Below are positions 1 through 11,688 of a stretch of 64,000 nt of DNA, piece by piece. Source of the DNA: Sepiola atlantica (lineage: Eukaryota; Mollusca; Cephalopoda; Sepiida; Sepiolidae); NCBI GenBank assembly GCA_963556195.1, contig OY744544.1, forward strand, positions 49,918,325-49,982,324. Reading direction: 5' to 3'. The number at the start of each line of letters is the position of its first letter. Positions within the stretch are counted from its first letter, which is position 1. Position numbers and translations under genes: made by a program. The notes below the pieces were generated by a model that saw nothing but the letters and a program-made list of their open reading frames with translations, was not told the DNA's origin and searched no databases.

Positions 1-21
1 ACTATTTATATATATATATAA

Positions 22-67
<46 letters not shown>

Positions 68-95
68 CTATTTATATATATATATATATATATAA

Positions 96-126
<31 letters not shown>

Positions 127-212
127 CTATTTATATATATATATATATATATATAACTATTTATATATATATATATATATATGTTTATATATATATGTAT
201 ATACACACATAT
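1..212. repeat. AT-rich microsatellite with ACTATTTA punctuation
   Basis: Runs of TA dinucleotides of 14 to 40 bases are interrupted at fairly regular intervals by the word actattta, giving a higher-order repeat of about 30 to 60 bp. It continues past the window start. No coding signal. Confidence 0.95.
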
Positions 213-1098
213 ATAACATCACACAAACCTTACTTATTCAGACAAACCATTGCCTATTTCCTTCAAAAACACTTTTTTAATAGCAATTTTTTTATGGCCA
301 TCCCAAGAAACAAAATATTACCAATTTTTTAGCAGAAGCTTTAAAAATTCCCAGTTGAACAAAAAAATTAAAATGCATCTAACATTTAACTTATACATTT
401 TTACTTTTAACTTACAATTTTTTAAAGGGAAATACTTATGACCCCTAATTTTGCATATACAAGTTCATGTTGTAATATGTTTATGATCTGTTCTTTCCTC
501 TCTAATTCATATTCAATCTTATATAAATAAGCTATGCAATTATGTTCTGTTATTTTTTACCCATATATTATTATGTAAAAATCTGTCGGACGTTTTACAA
601 GCTGTTGAAATTAACGTCGCATAAATACTTTTGAAGTTTTTCTCTTAAAACTTATAATTAACTAGCAGTGCCCATGTCCCGGCGTTGCCCGTGGCATATC
701 AAAGAATCATTTAACTATGAAAAATATCCGAAAAAAAAAAGAATTGAAATAAAACAAATTATTTTGGCTTTTAGAGTGAGGAATCACTTTCTTATATAGA
801 TTCATCGTAAAATGAGATGGAGGTATGTGTGTGTTTACTAAGCCTATATGTTTATTTTTTTTGGGGGGGGGGCGTAGGATTATTTCTCTTACAAAAAATG
901 AAGTATGGAAACAATATTTAATGTTTGAGGATACATTTTTCTGCACCCCATTTTTTGTGTGTAGATGGGGGAGGGTGATTTTTGGTGCTTTTTAGGAATT
1001 GTCGGAAATCTGCAATTGTGACTTAAGCAGTTCCGATGCTTCTACACAATAAAAACAATACGACACCGATTTTGAAAACTAAAACTAAAACTTTGTTA
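213..1098. other. unique AT-rich sequence, nothing recognised
   Basis: Only short open frames with biased Phe/Lys/Asn composition occur, on both strands. A GC-richer patch at 663-698 (ctagcagtgcc, ccggcgttgcccg) stands out from its surroundings and resembles a patch at 9899-9930 (ctagctaggc, cggcgttgggcgg), so both may be ends of one old dispersed repeat. I cannot name it. Confidence 0.5.
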
Positions 1099-1170
1099 TG
1101 GTTAAGTTTAGGGTTAGTTTAGGGTTAGGTTAGAGTTATTTTAGTATTATGTTATGTTTAGGTTAGGGTA
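1099..1170 (+). repeat. degenerate interstitial telomere-type repeat (TTAGGG)n
   Basis: About 70 bases are built from ttaggg, ttaagtttaggg, gttagg and ttagag words, i.e. the G-rich telomere strand reading 5' to 3' on the plus strand. TTAGGG is the usual metazoan telomere unit. The patch is internal and diverged, so it is not a chromosome end. A C-strand counterpart is at 18903-18959. Confidence 0.8.
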
Positions 1171-1767
1171 AAAATTAAAAAAAAACATTTCGGTCTGTAT
1201 AGTGCAGATTGTTCGGTAAAGTTTGTTAACGATCGTTATCGTCACTTTTACTTGGGTAAACACGGGTATTTTCTATCATCGTCGATTTTCTATGCTCAAA
1301 TGGTCGCTAATTTCAGAATTAAAAAAATCTGAAAAAATTGAAATTATTAAAATTACCCCTCACCTACCTCATGTATATTTAAAACATAAAAACTAACCTG
1401 GTTGAGTAAAAAAACAATCAAATCCCACTACCAACATTTTTCGCGTCCCAAAATTAAGAAAGTATTCGGTAGTACATCTCGATTTACAGCTTACTGTGCA
1501 GGAAGTGGGTGCTCACTTTATGTTACATTTTATATAAAAAATTATTCCTCATCTTAAAATCTAAAATATTTATTTTATATTTTCAAAATCATTTTCAGGA
1601 TATATTTACCGACTGTTAACATATAATCGCCCCCAAAGTAAAATATTTGAGGGGTTAAACTTCAATTAGTATCGTATTTAATCTGTAACAACTTCAAGTC
1701 ATATTAATTTAAATCGTACACGTGAAACCCCGAAGTGAAAACGTTTCTGGTATCAGTTTTAGCATTT
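1171..1767. other. unique sequence, nothing recognised
   Basis: AT-rich sequence with no open frame of useful length and no repeat structure that I can see. Confidence 0.5.
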
Positions 1768-2320
1768 CTATCGAGGGTGTGTTCGCTTAACAAAAACACT
1801 TTTATCTCGAAATAGAACGTTCATTAAGTGTTTTGATGGCTGGTGGGCATTGTGATGTGCATTTGTATTTATTAAAAAGTATATATAAAAGAAATTGTGG
1901 AAACTAACTAATATAAATTTAAATAAGTTTATAAAACGTATTTAAAAACAGAATAACCTCAAATATATTTTATATGATTAGCGTATGAAAACATTCTTCT
2001 TGAGCATTGCAATTTTCAATTTGTTTGGATAACGGGATTTTTCACAAGTAATACAGCAGTTCTATCGGGGGCGAGGAATGTGTTAAGAAAAAAAAATTGG
2101 CTCGAAATGGAACGTTGATTAAGTGTTTTAATGGCTGGCGGGAATTATGTTGTGTATTTGTTTTATGAACAAGTATAAATAAAATGAGTTTTGGAAAAGA
2201 ACGTATCTAAGAACAGAATAATCGCGAATAAATATGTATTTATTCATGTATGAAAGCTTCATTTTTGAGCAAATCAATGTTCAATTTGTTTGGATAGCGG
2301 GATTTTCCACAAGTAATACA
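1768..2320 (+). repeat. diverged tandem duplication, two units of about 270-290 bp
   Basis: Unit 1 (about 1768-2055) and unit 2 (about 2062-2320) are colinear. Shared words in order: ctatcg, gaacgtt, taagtgtttt, atggctgg, cagaataa, caatttgtttggata, cacaagtaataca. The offset shrinks from 294 to 265 bases along the unit, so small deletions have accumulated. It has no coding capacity and may be an internal duplication within an old dispersed repeat. Confidence 0.85.
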
Positions 2321-4335
2321 ATTAATAAAGGAAAAACAGTCATTTATATTCAGAAAGTAGTAGTAGAAGAGCGGAAAGTTTATCTCGGTTTACTTTCGAA
2401 AGGCCCATAACTCTCGCTTCGCTTATTTTGTCTTTTACTCTTCACATTACATGAGCGATATTTCTGACAAAGCGGGAAAAACTGCTATTTTCTGGGTCGG
2501 AATCTATCCATCTAACACTTATCGTTGGCTAGTTTTTTTACTTTGAAGTAGTATTTTTTAGCTCTTTACATCAAATGGTTTCATTCCTTGTCTAAATGTA
2601 ATAGTTTATTCTTTAACTAATAATGCAAGTAAACATTTATCTTTAATCATGATATTTATTTTTTTATTTATTAGAATGTTTGTGATATTTTTTGTTCGGT
2701 CCACGACGAAATCACACTTTTTACTTCCTTGCGAGAGCATTAATTACCAGACGTCGTAACTGCATAAGCTAAGTAAATTTGAGTTGGTTGTCTTATTTAA
2801 AAAGTCTATAAGAAAATATATTGTCGGGAAAAGTAATAAATTAGAAATTGAAAAGATCAACGTCCAAAATATACTTGCCTGTGAGCGGAAACATGGCGGG
2901 TGTCGAATGTGTTCGTTCAAACTGAATGCGGTTACCCAAAACGTATAATTATCAAGATGTCAGAATTATGGAACATAATTCCCAGAATCATGGAATCTAC
3001 CGGTGCGGTAACAGTCTGTCGCATCTATAAACAAATAACCTGGTGTCGAATGGTGACGTGTTAGTAGTAAATTTATAAGTCGGGAATATGATTGCTACCC
3101 CTTATTTCGAAGACGTTTTGAGGAGAAGTAGAAATCTCAAAAGAATGTAATCATTTTATAATAATAAAAAATGTAAGAATATGTTCGTGAAACATTCTGT
3201 AGAATATTATGATTAACAAAGTTCGTAGTTTTCCTTACGAGGCAAGTTTGAATAGGAAAACACATAAGTTTGTACAAAACTTATTTACTTGTTTATGGTT
3301 AACGAGAAGAAAAAATCTACACCTTTTTTAGGTATCATGCTCTTTGCGTTAAAAATTGACGATTCAAAACTTTCGTTTTTAAATCAATGTCTCCATATAA
3401 AACGTCTTAACTATTTATCGTTACATTGTAAGGTTTTTTTCAGAAAACACTTTGCTTGTTAAAATTAAATGCTTTAACTTCTTGCTTTCTTGTTAAACTC
3501 ATAACTCGAAAATCTTTTTTTTTAATCCAACAATTCAAATTTTAAACAAACAACTTAGTTTCTGTTGCTAACATTTGCCTGCAACTTACGTCAGGTTTAT
3601 TTTCGTGTTTTGAATCGATTCAAATCGTCTGAAAATAATGGAGGACTGAATTAATTCAAATACATTGTCTCCAGGTTTTTGGAATGTAATTTCGAACCCT
3701 TGCATCCGGTGTGCGTGACACATGTTTGGGTAAAGTTCGAATAAATCGTTAGTGAGATGTAATTCTGAAATAATTACCGCCAGTGTTTTTGCAATGTAAG
3801 TCTCAAAATCCTCCGTCGCCAGTGTTGTGGTCTTTCAGACCGATAATTATGAAGACAAACATAGTGGTATAATTAACAAAAGTGTATTGACAAAAATATG
3901 TTACAGGAGTACGCGTCATGCGCTTGGGGCCATAGCTGCTACACTTCGCTGCTGCTGAAGCTTAGATTTTACTGTATTTATTGCGTCTGGGTAAGTCCAT
4001 TTATTCCTGAAATAAGTCTATCAGCTTAACCCATCAAAATGTTAGTACAGGAACTTTATTGTTTTCATTTAGAAAGGGTATGTGTTTGGACAATGAGATG
4101 TTTCCTTTCTTATCCAGGTTACTGAAAGATGATTTATGGTTTTGTTACAATAAAGAAGAACATTCACCATCAGGAAAAAGAATGAGGTGCTTCGCATGTC
4201 GTGTATGCAGATTTAAAAAAGGGCTTCTCTTCATAGGTGCAGGTGTTTATGGTGGTCTGATTTGCATATCAGGTGATATAAATGAAGAGGACAGCTTGGA
4301 AGGGGACAAGCGATTTGGATTGGAGAGAGAAAGAC
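2321..4335. other. unique sequence; one weak 128-codon open frame at its end
   Basis: No recognisable gene. A plus-strand frame at 4059-4445 starts just after a pyrimidine-rich stretch ending in TAG that could imitate a 3' splice site. Its product resembles no family I know, and its last third is made by the 70-bp tandem duplication at 4336-4459, so I do not call it a gene. Confidence 0.4.
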
Positions 4336-4459
4336 GGAGAGAAAGTGGTTTGCACGAAATTCGGTTGGAAATTGAATCACAGTCAAAACTTTTGGAAAGG
4401 AAGGCTGAGAGAAAGTGGATTGTACGAAATTCGGTTGGAAATTGAATTACAGTCAAAAC
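4336..4459 (+). repeat. 70-bp tandem duplication
   Basis: The block gagagaaagtgg...ttcggttggaaattgaat...cagtcaaaac appears at about 4336-4389 and again at 4406-4459 with only three or four changes. The offset is exactly 70 bases, which is not a multiple of three, so the two copies read in different frames. Confidence 0.93.
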
Positions 4460-4972
4460 CTTTTTTTAATTCTTTTATTTTTCTGGCACAGTTAGTCAAC
4501 AGGTTTCTGTACATAGCCTTAGAATCAGTGCTTCGAGATCTGCCTCCAGTTCCCGAATCAGCTATTTTCAAAGCTTAGAAACTATTCCAAATTGTGTAGG
4601 TTACAATGAACAGTCGTATGGTTTGAAGAAAACCTCTTTGCTAATTCTTCAACTGATATGGCGAGGTATATTTTTTAAATGAGGCCACACCAAGCTCTTC
4701 ACTCAACTAACTGAACGTCTTGATTGGTTTTTATCTCACATGGCAACATTTATATTTCTGAATTTTGTAAACCACCTTCTGCACGTTTTCCATCCGGGCA
4801 TTCTTCTCTGTAAGCTGTCTAAATATTTCGCTTAGCTTCAGCTCCGGGGTCATTTTCTCTATCAAATGCTCCTGGTCTACTATTATGTTATAACATATTA
4901 AAACAGTGACATTTTCAATAATTTTTCCTAAAAATATAAATTTAATTAACTTACATATGTCCCCTCATTCTC
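4460..4972. other. unique sequence, nothing recognised
   Basis: AT-rich spacer between two small tandem duplications, with no gene or repeat recognised. Confidence 0.45.
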
Positions 4973-5044
4973 ACAGACGTGAATTTGCAAGTCTAAGGTT
5001 TTTCTATACAGACGTGAATTTGCAAGTCTAAGGTTTTTCTATAC
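4973..5044 (+). repeat. perfect 35-bp tandem duplication
   Basis: The 35-base unit beginning acagacgtgaattt occurs twice in immediate succession (4973-5007 and 5008-5042) with no mismatch, followed by two bases of a third copy. Perfect identity suggests recent slippage. Confidence 0.97.
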
Positions 5045-5544
5045 GTACAATTATTGCATGTGTTCTTCAAAATTGTCTGATTTCTTTCCTGCTTCCTTTG
5101 CTCCAGCTCGTTTGACATGATTGTCTTGTGGTATTCATCAATTCGCTGTTCGTTTTAATACAACCTCCTATTTCACTAGCTACTTTCCATGAACTGCAGG
5201 TTCGTGAAACTTTCTTCTTGATGACTGTTTTCCTCCTACCGTTCGTTGTAGTTTCTTTCATCAAGTGGTTTCCTGCCTTGGAGCGAAGTTGATAAAATAA
5301 CTGGTGTCACTAAGTTAAAAAAATTCCGACTTTATCCATTTAAAAGTGAATTGTTCCAAAGTCCAAGTTTGTCGTCACGTTGATATAACAACGTTTCACA
5401 ACTTAATCTTTGTATTCTATTTATTTTAATTCAATTGGTACAGTTTTGATTAATACATTTTTAAAAAGCGACATTTGTTTTATTTATTTAAAGAATATTT
5501 AACTGCCAATTATTTTTGCAACAAAAAGAGAGTATAGTATAATT
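5045..5544. other. unique sequence, nothing recognised
   Basis: About 500 bases with no repeat or gene signal recognised. The 65-codon minus-strand frame here is Thr/Ser/Lys-rich and matches no family I know. Confidence 0.45.
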
Positions 5545-5870
5545 TGAGTGTTATTATAACAACGTTTCGGCCGCTGTAACCTTCGGTCTTCTTCATGTGT
5601 TTTTTTTCGAACTCGTGAATATTTCTGTCGAACTCGGGAATCTGGACAGAATTTCGAACGGAATCCTTTATTTAATGCACGGGGGTAGCATGCTCTTCTT
5701 CCGTCACCATGATTACCGTATTCGACAGAAATATTCCCAAGCTCGAAAAGAAATAGCTGAAGAAGGCCGGAGGTTGCAGCGGCTGAAATGTTGTGATGAT
5801 AAAATTCAAGATGAGAACAGTAGTCCGAATAATGACAATTATACCAATTATCAATCCTCAGCTAACAAAT
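5545..5870. repeat. SINE-like family 2, two half-copies in inverted orientation
   Basis: Left arm (about 5556-5645) reads the family on the minus strand (aacgtttcggcc...cttcttcat...gaactcggg). Right arm (about 5726-5860) reads it on the plus strand (gttcgaca-like start, gctgaagaaggcc, ggctgaaatgttg, gagaacagtagtccgaataat). The arms face head to head around a loop holding the body words ggaatcctttatttaa and gtagcatg. Related copies lie at 8028-8240, 47725-48058, 50070-50245, 58191-58286 and 61755-61880. The full copy at 47725 has a tRNA-like head, which this locus lacks. Confidence 0.8.
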
Positions 5871-6589
5871 TCAGAACCATAAAAAGAGAGTATTTATTTT
5901 AAACGGATTTGATTTGTTTGAATTAAAAATGTGTAGCTAACAATTGTTTTACAGTAAAAAAGAACATATTTCAATATATAATAAAGAAGATAGATATAGT
6001 TTCATTCATTTAGATACAAATTATAATTTTTTTACGGAACAAGAATAGAACACCTTTTCTTAATATTATTAAACCGTACAGCTATTTATTATTTAAATAA
6101 AATATTATCATTAACAGTAAACTATATAGATAGATATAGAAATAAACCATATAATTTCTACAGGTCACCCTCGTATAATGATTATTTCTTCCTGACATAT
6201 TTAAAAATTATCTCATTACGAGCAAAATGTATTAATCACTCATGTCTTTTTACGTTCAAATCTTTTCTAAAAATGGCAATCTAATAATTCCTGATTCTTA
6301 CCAAATAATGATTGCATTTTTATCTTTGCCCTTTCAAAAACTGACATTTTCATGATCTTTTCTCATGGGTTCATCATATTCACAACCTTTATTGTCACCA
6401 TTTTAAAGATTGTCATGGTTTTTATTTCGCAACTCCGTCGTCTAATAGAAAATAAACTGAAAGGGTAAAACCCTACCCCGAAATCTTGCTTAGTGCCCCG
6501 ATAATTATTTCATAGCAATTTTCATATTTTCATAATTTCCTCGCCATTCCCCTTTCTTCATGATTTCCGCAATTTTCCAGCTCAAGAAT
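5871..6589. other. unique AT-rich sequence, nothing recognised
   Basis: Starts directly after the family 2 inverted pair. Only short open frames. It grades into a pyrimidine-rich tract from about 6590. Confidence 0.45.
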
Positions 6590-7800
6590 TGTTGCCGCTT
6601 AAACATTCCCTCGACTTTCACATAATTATCGCTTCTTCTCTTCTTCTTTTCTTTCATTTTCTGTTGACCTTTTAAATCTCTATTTAACTTTTTCTATTTC
6701 ATTTTTTCTTCGTATTTCCCCCGTTTTCCTTTCATCTTCAGTTTTAACGATTTCTTCATGTTTCTATTTCATTCTTGTGCGTTTTCTCTTCTTATTTTTA
6801 CTTTTCTCTCTTTTTAATTTCTCCTCTGCTTTCACATTCTTCCTTATTATCCCCTCTCTTTCCATTTCATTTTCATCCTTTCATTTCTATCCCTCTATCC
6901 TTTTCCATTTTCTCTTTTTCCTTTTTCGTCATTTCTATCCCCATTACACTGTTTCTCTTTTTTGTACACCCTCTTTTTTCATATATCTATTTAAGTTTTT
7001 TTTTCCTTTTTTCTCACCTATCTCATTCCATCTTCTGTCTTTCTTCATCATTTCATCTTTTTCTTTTCTCCTTTCATCTCCCGTTTCCATTTTTCTTTTC
7101 TTTTTTCCATTTTCTGTATTCTATTTTTTTGTCTTTCCATCTCTTTTCCAATCTCACTTAATTCTGCTTATTTCTCATCAGCTAATTTGTCATTTGAAAC
7201 AGTTTTCATTCCTTTTTACTTTTTCTCAATATTTTCTGTCTAATTTTCAAAGAAGTATCCTAGCCTTTTTACTCCAACAAAACATTTTGACACACAGACT
7301 ACTACTTCATTTTTATACGCTTCATGTTTGTATGAAGCTTTCCCTTTCATCGGTCAGTCTGTCTGTCAGCCCAACATTCTTTTTGAAATAATATTTTTGA
7401 AATAATATTTTTGAAATAATATTTTTGAAATAATATTTTTGAAATAATATTTTCGACATTAAATCTGCAGATTTTATGAATACATCTTAAGAATGTTTTC
7501 TATAATTTCAAGGTTTCTATTTTTTAATCATCGTTTTTTCTTTTTTCTTTTAAAATTGTTTTCTTTTATATTTGATGTTTACCTTTTTAACTTTTCTTTA
7601 AATGTTTTGTTCTTTTCATCTTTTCTCCATTTACTCTTCTTTTTTCACATTTTATTTCATGGTGTGATTCTTTTCATCATTTTCATCTTTACACTTTACT
7701 CCTTTTTTATCTATCTCTTTTATTTTGTATTATTTTTTATTTCTTTTTGCTTTTACCATTTTTATAATAATTTTGTATCTGTCTGGAGTTTAATTTTCTG
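6590..7800 (+). repeat. long pyrimidine-rich tract
   Basis: For about 1.2 kb the plus strand is mostly C and T (runs such as tttctctttttccttttt). The long open frames here read Phe/Ser/Leu/Ile because of composition and I reject them. The tract is not a simple repeat except for the 16-bp array at 7381-7455. Such tracts can form triplex DNA; that is general knowledge, not shown here. Confidence 0.8.
7381..7455 (+). repeat. 16-bp tandem repeat, about 4.5 copies
   Basis: The unit tttttgaaataatatt repeats almost perfectly; the last copy changes to tattttcg. Confidence 0.95.
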
Positions 7801-8027
7801 AAATTTTATAGTTAATGGGAATGTCTACTGTAAGTAAATCATATTTGTATATAATATACATAAATAAAAATATATATATATTTGGAGATATTTAACTTCA
7901 TAATTTTTTTTTTACAGGAAAAATTAATTAAATAATTTCAGTGTTGAAATTACTTGAAACCTAATGAGGTTCATATCGCTTTACTAGTTTATAAATAAAC
8001 ACTTTTGTATTCTTTCATTGCTGACAG

Positions 8028-8240
8028 AATGATAACAATCTATCCCCGTCAATTAAATAAAGGATTAAGTTGGGAATTACGTTCAAGTTCCCGAGTTCGA
8101 TATGAAGATTCCCAAATTTGACTGGAAGATTCCCAGGATTGAAGAGATGCACCTGAAGAAGATCTGATGTTACATCGCCCGAAACGTTGTTGTGAATATT
8201 ACAACTAAGATGAGAATAATACAAATAATCAAAATTATAG
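8028..8240 (+). repeat. SINE-like family 2 copy
   Basis: Colinear with the fuller minus-strand copy at 47725-48058. Shared body words: attaaataaaggatt, gagttcga, gattccca. They are followed by cctgaagaag, a hairpin region, cgcccgaaacgttg, and the tail aagatgagaataatacaaataat. The tRNA-like head is missing or too diverged to see, so the copy is probably 5' truncated. Confidence 0.75.
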
Positions 8241-9302
8241 AAAACATCAATCGCCATTTTAAAAACTTTTGCTGCTTATGAATATCTGATGCGAACCATT
8301 ATTGACCCCCATAATACTTATCAGAATTGGATTCCTTGTAAACTTATACTCGAGACAGATCGTTTGATCTTAGTATAGGTCTTCATTATCATTTGAATCT
8401 TCGGATAAATAAACAGATGGCAGAGACATAAAAAAATTAGTGGTGATCATTTATTTTTTTCTTCGCATATTTCTCCGTTTTGTTTGTTAGTTTTTTATAT
8501 TTCTGTACGTTTGTTTTTAATTTTTTCATATGATCTTTTTTCTTTGTCGACTTTCTGTCACTGCTTCACTTTTTACCCCGCCCCTCCCTCGCCTCGATTC
8601 TGTCTTCCGGATGTAATTCTTGTTCTACTTATTTAGTAACAATTTTCCCACACTTAATTATCATTTTTAGCTTTTCATATTTGTTAATAAATACTCACCT
8701 TTTCTTTATCAACAATCAAATGATATTGTAATCAAAAGTTCACCCTTTCTAATATGGCCTGCCAGAGTTGCTTTGGTCCCGGTTCAACCTTCGGCTACTT
8801 CCGATTTCCCTGTCTCTGACATTATCTGCGTCCGTTTGCCTTTTAGAGTCCAAATATGCGTTCACTTTTTCACACAGCTGATCTTCTCACACAAAACGAT
8901 ATCTAATTATTCTCAAGATCCAGAAAACATTTGAGAAATGTGACGTAGTTTTCCTCTCAGTCGTGCAGAAACAAAATACATATTATATTCTCTTGATGCC
9001 TTTTTATATGTTTAATTAAGTACACATATATGCCATTAAAAGTTATTATTTGTAAATGGTCGACAGTTCGAGAAAAAAGAAAATTAATTACATAACAACA
9101 AGAACATTGAGTCATTACATAATCACTAAATCTGTTCAAGTGTATTTATATTCTTTCGCTTGCTAGATCAAGATTTCTCTACACAATTAATAACAGTAGT
9201 ATATACATATATCTCGGTTTCTTTCTTCATTTCCAGTCTATGATAAATCACCTCTCTGGTGGTTTCGTCATTAGAGACTGCTCAATGAGATTTAAATATG
9301 TA
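8241..9302. other. unique sequence, nothing recognised
   Basis: Contains a T-rich stretch around 8450-8570 and no other structure I can support. Confidence 0.45.
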
Positions 9303-9455
9303 ATTTACTCCGGGAACTAGAAATTTTATTCGTTACTTGATCTAACGGAAAATATATCATGTTGAGTATTTTATTTACTCTGTGGACTGGAAATTTTATT
9401 TGTTACTTAATCTAACGGACATGATATTGATTTGAGTATTTTATTTACTCTGTGA
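9303..9455 (+). repeat. 70-bp tandem repeat, 2.2 copies
   Basis: The word atttactc starts units at 9303, 9373 and 9443. Units 1 and 2 share gaaattttatt and cgttacttgatctaacgg with a few changes. The third is only the first dozen bases. Confidence 0.9.
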
Positions 9456-10144
9456 AGTAGCACTGAATATTGAAAAATTTAAAATTAAATATAATTTTTA
9501 TTAATATAATAAAAATTACAAGTTTAAATTTCTATTATTCTTAATTTTCCTATTGTGTCTTATTTTTTCATTATTTTACGAACCAGTCAAAACGAACGAT
9601 TTATTTCGTCTTATTGATATGACGTCACATTCGTCTAATGATTTATAAGTGCGATAAATTACATTTATCTGTTTTTACAAGTCCATAGCGACTTGTAAAC
9701 ACATTTTTTATGATTTTTATTATAATCCTAATGACATTTATAAACATAATCTTCTATGCATTTGTGAAAAAATTAAAAAATAAACACTTAAATTTTCGCC
9801 ATTTTGGCATTTTTAGAATTAATAAGGAACACCGAAAATTCCATCTATTTGTCTCGACTTCTTCCTTCATATATTTTTAAAACGTGCTTTTATATTAATA
9901 CTAGCTAGGCTACTCGGCGTTGGGCGGGGCGATAAAACAAAATATAAGAAATTAAGTAGTGTGTACAAATCTTTATAACAAATGTTCTCTCTTTCCCCCC
10001 TCCCCTCTCTCTCTCTAGTCGTCTCTTTATCTTTCTTTTCTTCCCTCTCTCCCACTTTCCCATCCCTCTCCGTAATCCTCTCTTTCTCCTCTGCCCAGCT
10101 TATTCCTTTCTCTTATTTTAATGCTCAATGTTTAATTTCTTGCC
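9456..10144. other. unique sequence with a CT-rich stretch
   Basis: Mostly AT-rich, with nothing recognised until 9899-9930, where a GC-rich patch resembles the one at 663-698. A CT-rich microsatellite follows at 9983-10100, then a run of C at 10143-10151. The open frames on both strands across the CT tract are compositional. Confidence 0.55.
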
Positions 10145-10655
10145 CCCCCCCCATCAATTTCAACATATTTAAAAAGGAAGGTAATATTAATGAAGTCAAC
10201 AGTCCGAAGGGAGTTAATATATACCATTTACCAAAAGTAATAATGTAATCTTACAATTTTTGATGCTGGGAAACGCAGAGTAGAACAAATAGTCCGGATC
10301 AATTCTTAATTTAATGTCACCCCACTCCATTTAACAATATTAAGAATATATGTAATGTTGATTAAGTCAGTAGTCCGAAGATATTTACTATATACCCATT
10401 ACTGAAAGTAATACTGAAATCCTACAACTTTTTTCCAGAAAATCGTTTAGTAGAACAAATGTTCCCGGTAAATTCTTAATGTTTTTCCCCTACCTCTTCA
10501 TTTCACATTAATAAAGCGATACATGATTTAGATAAATGCAATAGTCCGAATAGATTTAATATATACCAGTTACCGAAAGTAACACTGTAACTGTATAATT
10601 TTTATCCATGACAATGCTGAGTAGAACAAATGATCCAGGACAATTGATAATTTAT
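10145..10655 (+). repeat. 171-bp tandem array, three copies
   Basis: The words agtccgaa (10201, 10372, 10543) and tagaacaaat (10281, 10451, 10622) recur at 170-171 bases. Each unit also carries tatatacc, a ccg/ctgaaagtaa block and a variable C-rich junction. This is satellite-like DNA with no coding potential. Confidence 0.92.
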
Positions 10656-11096
10656 TGAGCCTACATTCGGATCGAACTCCTTCACATACAATTCAGTTTC
10701 TTACCATGCATATTTACTCCTTCCCATAAGATCCGACTCCAACTCCTTCCAATACATACTTCTTCCTATACCATCAAACACCGACTCCTTCCCATACAAT
10801 CCAACCCTGATTCCTTCTCATACCATCCAACCCCGACTCTTTCCCATACAATCAGTCTCCGATTCCTTCCAATATATTCTAAATCTACCTAGTTTCCATA
10901 ACAATCCAACTCTCCTACCATCCGACTCTGTCCGATACCATGTGACTCCTTCTCCTACCATCCGACTCTGACTAACTGACTCTAATTCCTCTCCATACAA
11001 TCTGACTGACTCCTTCTTATATAAACCGACTTTTGCTCATGTCATACAATCTAACTCGGACTTCTTTACTATATCATGCGACTCCTTACCATACAC
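10656..11096 (+). repeat. degenerate short-period tandem array (about 20-27 bp)
   Basis: Variants of ccgactccttcccatacaat recur throughout with irregular spacing. It lies directly between the 171-bp array and the 26-bp array and shares no obvious unit with either. Confidence 0.85.
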
Positions 11097-11310
11097 AGGC
11101 CTATCATTCAATATCTCTGCCTGCGTGGCATTATATATATTTCTACCCGGGTCGCATTCTATACATCTCCACCCAGGTCGCATTCAATATATCTCCGTCC
11201 GGGTCGAATTCTATACATCTCCAACCGAGTCGCATTCTATACATCTCCACCCGGTGTCATTCTATACATCGCAAATCCGGTTGCATTCTATACATCTCCA
11301 CAGGGGTCAC

Positions 11311-11359
<49 letters not shown>

Positions 11360-11688
11360 CCTGGTCGCAATCTATATATCTACACAAGGGTCGTATTCTA
11401 TATATCTCCACCAGAGTCGCATTATATATACCTCTAACCTCGTTGCATTCTATACATCTCTGCCCAGGTCGCATCTATATATATATCCACAAGGGTCGCA
11501 TTCTATTGTATATATTTCTAACCGAGTCGCATTCTATATAACTCCACCCGGGTCGCATTCTATATATCTCAACCCCGGTTACATTGTATATATCTCAACT
11601 TGGGTATTATTTTATATATCTCGACCCGGGTCGCATTCTATATATCTAAACCTGGGTCGCATTCTATATATCTCTACCCAGGTGACAA
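11097..11688 (+). repeat. 26-bp minisatellite, about 22 copies, with internal (TA)n
   Basis: Units such as gtcgcattctatacatctcc plus a 6-base variable part start at 11151, 11177, 11203 and onward at 26-base steps. A (TA)n run at 11313-11354 interrupts it. Because 26 is not a multiple of three, all three forward frames stay open and give Ile/Tyr/Ser/His-rich translations; these are artefacts. Confidence 0.95.

Noticed and set aside
4059..4445. 128-codon plus-strand frame with a possible splice-acceptor-like start
   Set aside because: No family resemblance. The C-terminal third is created by a 70-bp tandem duplication that is not frame-preserving, and there is no supporting exon context.
6775..7391. 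128- and 204-codon plus-strand frames
   Set aside because: Phe/Ser/Leu/Ile-rich overlapping frames produced by the pyrimidine tract.
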